Shown: piece after piece, positions 55,201-64,000 of the stretch
Numbering within the stretch: the stretch's first letter is position 1
Layout: every line of letters starts with the position of its first letter
DNA from: Forficula auricularia
Lineage: Eukaryota; Arthropoda; Insecta; Dermaptera; Forficulidae
DNA: 64,000 nucleotides
Direction of reading: 5' to 3'
NCBI GenBank assembly: GCA_024734495.1
Contig: JALMQS010000075.1
Span: 4,758,832 to 4,822,831 of the forward strand
Program-made: the position numbers and the translations under genes
Notes under the pieces: model-generated
The model's input: only the letters and a program-made list of their open reading frames with translations
Databases searched by the model: none
Told to the model about the DNA's origin: nothing

Positions 55201-58200
55201 TGATTTCAGTAATTTCTAATGGATACCTAGATACTTTTAGTCAATATTCTAGTAATTTTATTAATTCCTTTACTTTGAAGACCACAATATTTTACGTTAC
55301 AAGTTCAAGCAAGCTCAAAAAAGGGACTTATGTATGTTAGAGTATCCAGGTGCACTGCAGTGCGCCAAGCCAAGTTCTCACAGCGATCTGTCTGCCCTTC
55401 AGGAACCAACTTAGAACATACTTTTTGCATCCTCCATAATTACACTCCCCATTAAGCTACAAACACTAAATGCAGCTAAGACTAAAGCCCTCATGTTTTT
55501 GTGGAAATTTCAAGTTTTTCATCATAAGCGTTTTGAAGATAGATATGACCAAAAATCGCAAATTTTGACAGCCACTCACTCACCGAAATCTAAAGGGTAT
55601 TTTTATAAGCTTGAAATTTGGTAGAGGCAGCTGTCTTAAATTAGAAGTAAAGGAAAAAATCAGAAAATGATATTTTTTCATTTTCGTGGGTGAAATTTAG
55701 GAACTTAAAGGTATTTTTAGACTATCTCCATAACTACACTTTCCATTAAGCAATGAAGAGAAGTTTTTTGTAAAATCGATTTTTCTTAGTAATGAAGCTA
55801 TTGAAGCTTTTATTTTTGTGATTGATTTGATTTAGAGTTGAAATTTTGTTAAAATCACAAATAAGTAATTATAATTATTTATTTAACACGAACAAATAAT
55901 ACAATAAAACTACTACGTTTCGATCAATTATTCTGGGAACGTTCTCAAGTATGACCACCCACTCCGATAGCTACACCGCTAAACCAAAAATTATATATTA
56001 AAATCTTAAATTTAAAGCTTTTATGACAAAAATGTGAAGAAAGAAGCCGGGACAATTAGATACGAGTATAAAAAAAATTAGGGTCACGACTCTTCTGTAA
56101 AGAGGATTACGACGTTGAAGAAGATAAAAAAAAATATAGCTCTTAAACTATTTTAATTAAAAAACAAATCAAGATCACAAGATTTACATTTGCTTCTAAT
56201 GATAAACAGCGCAAAAATGATTTTTTCTCAGATACTAATTATTATCTTAGGTAAAATAAATAATTAATATCTCGGAAAAATCATTTTTGCTCTTTTTATT
56301 ATGAAAACTTTTTTGTAGCGTTGGCTTATTTTTATAAACATTCACTTATTTTCAAAAATTTTTAAAAAAATTAAAAAAAAATCAAGAATTTTAAAGTAAA
56401 ACTGTAGAAAAAGGTAGTATCCTGTAGATGTAGGTAATGAACGAATTATTTATTAGAGATTAAAAATTTTGTAAAATATAAAATTGCATCAAAAAATAGA
56501 TAATAAATCGGCCTTGATTTTGTAATGGGAATCATAATATTTGGGACCATATTTTTGTTTTCCATTAAAACGCCTCGTTAAATGAACTCTGATAAAAATA
56601 AACGGCGAATTGAATTGAGCCGAGTAAACAACTTTGAAGATTAGCCAGCGTGTCTGGTTATTTTTACTAAATGCAAAAGATTCGTTAAAAAAAATAGATA
56701 GATGTCATTCTTTGACAAAAATAACTTACTATTAGTGCTCGGGTTATTTTGAAATACAAATTCACTTATTAGTGAAACACGGTCATCTTTCGAATGCAAT
56801 ATTTATTTACAACTGATTGAGCTGCTTCCGCATCCACAGTTTGCTAAACGCAGGAAACCAAACTTATTTGAAATTCTTTGTAGGCAAAACACTAACTACA
56901 CAAGAGAAATCCGGGATGCAAATTGGAAGCAATCAAAATGTATAATCCAATGCTTTTAAAGATTTTACAGCTACAAAATTTTTAACATTTCGTCTCACCC
57001 AGTCTCATATATTAAGGAGGTTATATACTATATTATGATATTGCTCCATCTTATTTATTTATCCCGCAAAAACATGCCAAGTTAATATCTCACATACCAA
57101 ATACGAGGTTCAGTAACAGTTTTCGTTTTGTCCTCCTTATGAAATACGGACAACAATTTTGGAAAATTAAAAATAAAGTATTTCCATGAATACTGGGATT
57201 AGTTTTAGCTTATTAATATTAGATATTACATCCCAAAAATGTTGCTTGTATTTCACTAGAAGAGATGATGCGTCTTAAATGTTCTCAACGAGAGGATATT
57301 TTATTTTACTATAAGCTAGAATAGATGTTATGATAGTATTTCTAACAAACGAAAAGTATGATGCGCTTCAAGGGACTTTTTCAAATTTTATTTTCCAGAG
57401 ACCTAAGTTTCATTTAACCCACGAAATCATTACATTTGTTTTGATTTCAGCTCAATCACAGAAAATGATGAGTTTTACATTTCAATGATTTATTACAAGC
57501 TTTTTAATTCTCAAGATTATGTCTTTATAGATCGCAAAGATAGTTTTGATATGAGGGTATTTAATGGACCAGGGGTTCCGCAAAAGGTGGGAGAAAAACC
57601 GAGCATTTGACGAATTGAAAAAAGTTAATTACTTTTGTAAACAAGGACCAGTTTGATTCCTCTCCATATCTACTAATGAGTGATGAATGAAATGCGAATT
57701 TTAAACTAATAGTGAAACACATTTTTCACTAAAATAGAACTGAAAACTTTACTAGCCCGTAAAATTTTCCGGAGACCTCCATGGACTGATATACCTTTCT
57801 TTTAGATTTTCGATAAATCTTAGTGTTTATTCATCCAATAACTAAAAGAAAACCAATTTAATAAATTTCGGATATTCTAGATGTTATACTAGTCTTGTTC
57901 TTCTTTAGATCTCCAGACAAAACCAGATCAAAATTTTGAAAATTCTTTATTTACATATTTTTTATATAATTTAGACACATCAGGAACTGTTCAAAAGGAA
58001 AGTTATCGAAAGTCCTGGCTCTTTTATTTATAGATCATATATCACATTTATAATATATGATTATAATCTTCTTTATTGTGGAATATTCTAATATGTCAAT
58101 GGTAATCTAAATTTATCGGAAGATTATGAAAAGCTAAATGCCATTTTTTTATAATAACCATTTGTAATATTTGTTGATTGATTCTCATTATGGTGAGTAA

Positions 58201-59311
58201 AGAATTTCCAAATTATTGCATTTACAAATATTTTTTTTTAATTTAGCATAATTATTCCCTGAAAGGAAGGTTTTGATTTTCCCTCTATGATTGGAATTTT
58301 ACATATGAATATAAAATCCTTAAGGTCTCAAATATCCGAGTTCTCATTTATAATCCTTTTCATTTCGCGAGGATAATCGAAAGTCGAAAGTCCATTTGAG
58401 ACATGCAAAAATTGGACCATCCCGAATGATCGATCGGTGAGTAGAGCTTGGCTGGGAAAAATCATTCAGTGAAACTATGCAACAATTTTATTTCATTTCT
58501 AGAACCAATATACTTTTCTAAACAAAAAAATGTTTTTTATAGAAATATTTGATATAACGGATAATAATTTGAAAATTTAAAGATCCTCCTGAAATTTTGA
58601 ATTCGATATTTACGAAAATATTCTAAATGTTTGAAATTTTAGGGATGCGCCGCATCCACAGCATCCATGGACCGCACGCCACTGATATATACATTATACA
58701 TATTATGAGTTTGTCATGAATATGTCAGTTTTTACTTAGACTTATAAATTACTTCGGAGGTTGTTTTCTATAAATTATTAATATTAATATATATTGGATA
58801 TCACGGGAAACCATTAATAGCTTTTTGATTTATAATTCTTTGATCTTTCACAAGCACCGAGAGATGAAAAATATGTTGAGCAATATCTAACGATATTTTC
58901 TTTTACATATAAATACACAGTTTTTTGTTTTTAATTCCAGATTCCTTAATAATTGTTGATTAAAGTATTAAAAATCAATTTGTTCAGGAGATATGACAAT
59001 TCTCTTTTTTTAAGTAAATCAAATAGAATTAAAATTTAGGAAAATTAGATTTTCAAATTTAATATTTCTCAATGGATTTACTTGATCAAAATAATTTCTG
59101 ATCCGTTCGTCAAAAATAATTTCCAACCATTTTTTATTGTTGTGCTTGAATTCCGATACCCATGATAAATCTAGAACTCAAGAAATTTCACTTTTGTTTC
59201 AACATGTTTGTATCTCCAAACAGTTCAAAAATGTACAAAATCATAAAAAATCTAATTGTCAGATGGGAAACTATCCAATGATTAAAAGTATTCTCACGAA
59301 TTGAATAAAGT
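55201..59311. other. Long AT-rich stretch; little structure
   Basis: No coding bias over 4 kb. Minor items: the palindrome GCACTGCAGTGC near 55353; two related segments with TCCATAAYTACACTYYCCAT near 55430 and 55725; and a motif ATCGAAACGTAGTAG (minus strand, about 55909) that only partly resembles the hammerhead-like repeats. Confidence 0.35.
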
Positions 59312-59568
59312 TTAGGGAAAGCGGTGTTGGTTTATAGTGAAACATATTAAACAAAGGAATTATTATTTAACGGGTTATAGTGGTGCCTCACAAAGAGGGA
59401 AATAAAATTAAAAAAATTAAAAAATCTTTTTAAATTATTTTTAAGGTAATTTTTTTTACAATAAAATCTCACAAAATAATTTAAAAGATTTTTTTTTAAT
59501 TTTTTTAATTTTATTTCCTACTTGTGAAACACCACTATAACCCGTTAAATAATATTAATTCCTTTAAT
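59312..59568. repeat. Fold-back hairpin related to 55135-55200
   Basis: It has TTTAGGGAAAGCGGTGTTGG then a left arm (AACGGGTTATAGTGGTG at about 59370-59386) and its inverse CACCACTATAACCCGTT at 59530-59546, with further matching AATTAATTCCTTT and inner A/T arms. The spacer contains TACTTGTGAAACACCAC as in the other hairpin. Confidence 0.85.
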
Positions 59569-59785
59569 GTTTCGGCTTTAATTAAATAATGCCATCATGA
59601 GTTCCTAAGAGTTGATGAGTCCTTGAAGACGAGCCCCATATTTAGTGTATAAGGTGTCCGAGCATGATGATATTCCTCAATGGTTATAACGTTGATACAA
59701 TTTGATGGCTGTATATGTATATAATTAAGTAATGGAGAGGGATTCAGCCAATGGGTAGCCTCTGCTGAATAAAACTCCCAATTAT

Positions 59786-59830
59786 AGAAAACGTTTCGGC
59801 TTTAATTAAATAATGCCATCATCAGTTCCT
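59786..59830 (-). ncRNA. Hammerhead-like motif, tandem unit 2
   Basis: Minus strand: AGGAA (stem I), CTGATGA, T, GGC...GCC (stem II with an A/T-rich loop), GAAA, CGTT, TTCT (stem I partner). The order and conserved residues are those of a type I hammerhead with ACGT in place of stem III. The extra T before stem II departs from the canonical core. Unit 1 (59566-59606) has CTCATGA instead. Confidence 0.4.
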
Positions 59831-60009
59831 AAGAGTTGATGAGTCCTTGAAGACGAGCCCCATATTTGTGTATAAGGTGTCCGAGCATGATGATATTCCT
59901 CAATGGTTATAACGTTGATACAATTTTGATGGCTGTATATGTATATAATTAAGTAATGGAGAGGGATTCAGCCAATGGGTAGCCTCTGCTGAATAAAACT
60001 CCCAATTAT

Positions 60010-60054
60010 AGAAAACGTTTCGGCTTTAATTAAATAATGCCATCATCAGTTCCT
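60010..60054 (-). ncRNA. Hammerhead-like motif, tandem unit 3
   Basis: Identical in core and stems to the motif in unit 2. Confidence 0.4.
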
Positions 60055-60263
60055 AAGAGTTGATGAGTCCTTGAACTGTTGAATAGTATTTGTTGGATTT
60101 TGAATCAAACACTTTTGGCGTTTGATCCTTCCATGCACATTTTTGGCGAACATTTTTTTACAACTTTATCCTATGCGCAGTAGCAGCAGTCTCCAGGTAG
60201 ATCAAGAAAACAGCCGATTCCCTACTCATCTATACTATTAATACCTCTAGGTAAAATATCTAC

Positions 60264-60843
60264 TTGAATCAAACACTTCATGAAAAGTGGGTCATGGGCT
60301 TTTGGACTATAGAGAAGTGCATTCGAACCGTCCGACTTAATTCTAAAATGTTTACTTTTGAAGGAACAAACCTGGTCCTTGCATATCAGGACGATATTGA
60401 TGTCATTGGTCAGAATATCTTGACTATTAAAAGAACCTTTGTAAATCTAGAAAAGGAAGCTCAAAAAATGGGACTTAGGATCAATGAAAAATGCACATGT
60501 TCCGAAGTCCGAGAAGAAATCTAATACAAAGCATTGTAGTAGGATCTTATGCATTTGAGGAAGTGAGTGAATTTAAGTATCTGGGTACTACGTCAGTTGA
60601 TGTACGAGCAAGATTTTTGTATATACAACCATCAACCGTTCTGTTGCCATGTATGGATACGAGACTTGGCCATTGACAAAGCATGACGAGGAATCTCTGT
60701 TGAGATTTGAGAGAAAAATACTCAGAACAATCTTTGGACCAACTTTCGACATGGCTGGACACTCAGGTAGAAAAATCACTTTTCCCAAAATCGAGTTGGG
60801 CGATTATATTTTCAAAATTTGGCGACACATTTGTTTACAATAA
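60264..60843 (+). pseudogene. Fragment of a LINE reverse transcriptase
   Basis: Three frames together give FTFEGTNLVLAYQDDIDVIG, FVNLEKEAQKMGLRINEKC, VVGSYAFEEVSEFKYLGTTS and, after a deletion and shift near 60600, YGYETWPLTKHDEESLLRFE and RKILRTIFGPTFDMAG. This is the catalytic block to the thumb of an arthropod non-LTR RT. The usual Ala in the catalytic box is Gln (YQDD). Upstream RT motifs and the endonuclease are missing. At least two frameshifts and an internal deletion make it non-functional. Confidence 0.8.
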
Positions 60844-61434
60844 CTGATCTATCTACCTTATGTTTATTTTAATTATTTCAATAGTTAATTGTTAATATAA
60901 AGAAATAGTAATTTATTATTTAAATTAAATCTTAATCCACTATAGGGGGAGAAAAAAGCAAGCGAGACAAATTTTTATCTTGATCATACAAAAAAAAATA
61001 GTAATAAATAAATAAAATAATAATTATCCTTTCTACTGGGGGGGGGAGGGATTAAGAAATCCTAAATTTATTCCCACGAAGATAATATTAAAAAGTTTAA
61101 AAATCTAAAAAAAAAAAAATAAATAAAACGTAAAAAAGTTAGCTAATAAGGTAAAAAATAATATATATCAGATTTTTTCCACCTATTATTTATATTTTTA
61201 AAAATCGTTTATTTTTTGTTCTGGCTCTTATCATAATAATAAACTGAATGTATAAATAAACTATAATTTAAATAATCTTTTATTTTGGCGGATATCTCTG
61301 TTTGATATTTAAGGCGACAATCTTTGGAAAAATTAAAAAAAAAAAAAAAAATCACGAACACAAAATACGTATATATAATCCTTGACATGAAATACTCCAA
61401 TTAAAATATATTATCATATCGAAACTGGTATAAT
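60844..61434. other. AT-rich stretch; nothing recognised
   Basis: Homopolymer A/T runs and a GGGGGGGGG run near 61040. No coding. Confidence 0.3.
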
Positions 61435-61479
61435 AATTTTTTTTTTTTTATTATATAAATATGGATCTAAAACATCAAT

Positions 61480-61615
61480 GTTGCCGATAAGGAGCGCGTA
61501 AATGGTAAATGGACCGACCGAAACAGCCCCAAACAACACGCATACATGCGAGGGCATCGATTCCACAAGCAGAGGGTGGCCGCCACCCCCCACAGCCACC
61601 CCCACAGGCATCACA
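61480..61615 (-). CDS. Weak candidate exon, GC-rich
   Basis: On the minus strand a good acceptor (CTCTCTTTTTTTAATTTTCCCAG) precedes TGTGATGCCTGTGG. Two frames stay open for about 45 codons: one Cys/Gly-rich (CDACGGGCGGWRPPSACGID), the other hydrophobic (VMPVGVAVGGGGHPLLVESM, AVSVGPFTIYALLIGNID). An A-rich run with AATAAA-like text follows at about 61440, so it could be a terminal exon. The family is not recognised. Confidence 0.25.
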
Positions 61616-62246
61616 CTGGGAAAATTAAAAAAAGAGAGCGCTAGAGATGCTAATTGGGACAAATGATAGGATGTTGGATTAAAATACATTTAAAAAAAAT
61701 GTTTTTTTCTTTTTTTTTATTATTATAAATGAATTTTAAAATGGAAAAAGCAACAGCGATAGACAGAGAGGGAGAAAGTGGCCATACACTTGTTGAATGA
61801 GTAGCTCTTTTCACTGCCCAGCACATAACACCCTGGCTTCAAGTAGTTCATTATTATGTTGTTAAATTGGTTTTCAATTGGGTTTGAGAAGTAAAAGGTA
61901 GTCTAAAAGTCATCTGAACTAAAAATAAAAGTAAAATCAATTACAAGAAAAATTACAATTTCTTTAATCTGTAGTGATTCATAATAAATAAATGTGACAT
62001 CTATTTATGTCAACAATGTCAATAAGTTTTATTTATTACAGTAACAATTAAAAAATAATTTGCCTTTGATCAATCAAATTTATACGATTTTTTAAAAATT
62101 TCGGAAAATTTTTCATTGGCGGGAATGAAAGTACACTCCTGTTTGCTCCTGGTATCCGGATACAAAATTTAAAAACTTTAAGAAAATCAATGCTTAACGT
62201 TTGATTTCAAGGCTCCACTTGGCTCGCTGTAATAGTAGCTTTATTG
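61616..62246. other. AT-rich stretch; nothing recognised
   Basis: No coding bias or repeats. Confidence 0.3.
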
Positions 62247-63134
62247 CGAACCAAATTTCACACGTAGTTTTGGTCCATTGAGATTTTAAGAGCTGATTAG
62301 ATTTTGGTGCATATCGACCCAAAATTAAGGGGGGTGGAGGGGGGGTTAAAAATTAAAAATCTAGGCCATTTGAGCAAATTTTGTATGCATAATCAGTGGA
62401 ACCCCAGAAGTCTAAAAATGCAAAAACTAACCGCCCGAAATGGGGGGGGGTGTAGGGTCAAAAAATGTAAATCTAGGCTCTTGTACCAAACTCAACCAAA
62501 TTTTGTATACATAATCAGTGTGCCCCTAGGAGTCTAAAAATGCAAAAACTAACCCGCCCAAAGGGGGGGTGTAGGGTCAAAAAATGTAAATATAGGCTCT
62601 TGTACTAAACTCAACCAAATTTTGTATACATAATCAGTGGGACCCCAGAAGTCTAAAAATGCAAAAACTAAAATATGGGGAGGGGGGTGTAGGTTCAAAA
62701 AATGAAAATCTACGTCATTTGAGCAAACTCAACCAAATTTTGTATACATAATCAGTGGGACCCCAGAAGTCTAAAAATGCAAAAACTAACCGCCTAAAAT
62801 GGGGGGGGATGTAGGTTCAAAAAATGAAAATCTACGTCATTTGAGCAAACTCAACCAAATTTTGTATACATAATCAGTGGGACCCCAGAAGTCTAAAAAT
62901 GCAAAAACTAACCTCCCAAAATGGGGGGGTGTAGGGTCAAAAAATGAAAATATAGGCTCTTGTACCAAACTCAACCAAATTTTGTATACATAATCAGTGG
63001 GCCCCTAGGAGTCTAAAAATGCAAAAACTAACCCCCCCCTACATGATTATAAATAATTTTATTAAATATAATTGAGGGGCCAGGTTGTATGGTAAAGTCA
63101 TGTGGATGGCCACTTCAGAACACGTCAGCTTATT
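62247..63134 (+). mobile_element. HelB copy 7, 5'-truncated, with six tandem monomers
   Basis: It starts inside the family at CGAACCAAATTTCACACGTA and runs to the normal 3' end (CACGTCAGCTTATT). The tandem block holds six monomers of about 125 bp (62375-63050), the most of any copy here. Neighbouring monomers are nearly identical (for example those at about 62700 and 62820), which indicates recent local duplication. Confidence 0.85.
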
Positions 63135-63505
63135 TTTTTTTATTGATAATAATATCCGTATTGAGAAATTCAATCGTTACTGTAATTATTTTTTTTTTCT
63201 TGAGAAAATCAAGAAAAGGAGGAATAATAGCTTTTTAAATTTCGTAAAAAAAATATTTCATTAATATAAAAAAAAAATGAGAAAGATAGATAGCAAGGTT
63301 AAATTAAATGAGGAAACACTTTGATTAAAATAGTCAGTCTATGATGATTTAAAAAAAAAAAGTTGAGTAATTTATAAAGTAACAGCCTGTGTTAGAGTGA
63401 GATAGCAAGATTTCGAAATGATTTAGATTGCAGTGGAATTTGAAAAATCTAAAAAGAATTTCGTTTTTTTTTTTTTTGACTTTTTGAGGCATTAGAAACA
63501 AAATC
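63135..63505. other. AT-rich stretch; nothing recognised
   Basis: Poly-A and poly-T runs only. Confidence 0.3.
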
Positions 63506-63700
63506 AGATGAATTCCATTCGGATGATATCATAAAATGGAAAGAGAAATAAAAAATGATCTAGCCTTTAGATATGATATTAATAGGGAATATTAGGAATA
63601 GTAATAATAATAATAATAACATATAATCTATAACATGGATCGTTATTCTTTTCTTTTGTCCCTCTTTTTTTGATGATATCATCCGAGAAGAATTCACTTC
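63506..63700. repeat. Small inverted repeat
   Basis: GAATTCCATTCGGATGATAT followed by CATAAAA (63511-63537) is inverted, with changes, at 63669-63697 (GATGATATCATCCGAGAAGA). The spacer is about 130 bp and contains (AAT)n at 63602-63619. Confidence 0.65.
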
Positions 63701-64000
63701 AATTTCTAATTTCAATCGATATCTGATTTAACACTAACATCAGGTGAGTCAAAAAGAACAAAAAAAACATCCTGAAGAAAACGTTATTAATTTTACAATT
63801 GATATTTTACGTATGTAATCGAAATTCACATTTCATGTTTGAGACCAGATCATAATGTTTTGCTCAAACTTTTAAATCGGTTAAGAAGAGACCAACCATA
63901 TCCATTGTCCAAAAATCCAACCTATACATATTAATAATATTTTATTTATTTGTCCCGATAATAGAGAAGCCCCTATTATTATATTTTAATTCATTCAATT

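Larger units (their letters stand above)
59569..60077. repeat. 224-bp tandem repeat, 2.3 copies, each with a hammerhead-like motif
   Basis: Units start at GTTTCGGC 59569, 59793 and 60017, exactly 224 bp apart and almost identical (a few single-base differences), so the amplification is recent. The last unit is partial. Each unit begins with the minus-strand motif described below. An RT fragment lies 190 bp downstream. Confidence 0.95.

Noticed and set aside
55895..55965. GATCGAAACGTAGTAG with TTGAGAACG upstream as a hammerhead
   Set aside because: The core CTGANGA is absent and no stem II of useful length forms; it may be a distant relative or chance.
61437..61689. Hydrophobic 91-codon minus frame as a membrane protein
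   Set aside because: The start is in AT-rich intron-like DNA before a good acceptor; an alternative Cys-rich frame is equally open, so only a weak exon call is kept.
1..64000. LTR retrotransposon or endogenous virus
   Set aside because: No protease, integrase, RNase H or envelope-like motif and no pair of long direct repeats was seen; all RT fragments have LINE-type order.

Overview
The window is AT-rich eukaryotic DNA, most likely from an arthropod and probably an insect. The evidence is spliced-looking exons with consensus donors and acceptors, insect-type non-LTR retrotransposon fragments, a DD41D-type Tc1/mariner relic, hAT and Harbinger MITEs with clean target-site duplications (TSDs), and abundant Helitron/Helentron-like repeats. 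No intact long gene is present. Almost everything recognisable is a mobile element or a relic of one. Several very short open frames begin at non-ATG codons and fall inside repeats; these were not treated as genes.

Host gene part (about 1.7-9.1 kb): one well-supported exon (1707-2191, + strand) encodes a low-complexity Q/P/N-rich segment. It has a good acceptor and a GTGAGT donor. A second GC-rich candidate exon begins at 8976 behind a strong acceptor, in the phase needed to join the first. The intron between them is packed with repeats. I could not assign the gene. Weaker exon-like islands lie at 28.5-28.8 kb (-), 35.86 kb (+), 41.5 kb (+), 54.8 kb (-) and 61.6 kb (-).

Repeats, left to right: two related families of non-autonomous Helentron-like elements dominate. 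Family HelA (1-750, 6891-8924, 22157-24424, solo end 44318) carries a 119-bp tandem array that turns round on a central palindrome into an inverted array. Family HelB (seven copies, e.g. 5122, 18721, 53117, 62247) carries a different tandem repeat of about 125 bp. Both have a 5' hairpin starting ACTTTAYC, a matching subterminal inverted repeat near the 3' end and a 3' hairpin, and they share a middle block. At 13.7-17.4 kb a decayed LINE on the minus strand is split by a TA-flanked DD41D-type element, with the reading frame restored across the TA. A fold-back element with arms of about 400 bp around a DUF4817-like transposase remnant sits at 36.7-37.9 kb. MITEs with 8-bp, 3-bp or TA target duplications occur at 3.4, 21.5, 25.7, 33.6, 34.2, 41.9, 45.7, 47.2, 47.4, 50.1 and 51.6 kb. 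Retroposons with poly(A) lie at 13.0, 40.0, 42.8 and 48.5 kb, and an RT fragment at 60.3 kb.

The most unusual signals are: (i) several unrelated fold-back or tandem repeats (2.6-3.0, 29.3-29.6, 41.1, 59.6-60.1 kb) that contain hammerhead-ribozyme-like cores (CTGATGA, hairpin, GAAAC) with almost no stem III, all with the same one-nucleotide departure from the canonical core; (ii) the HelA turn-round tandem arrays, which vary in copy number between copies; (iii) a MITE whose interior is a 10-bp minisatellite; (iv) two related hairpins whose arms differ from each other but match within each hairpin.
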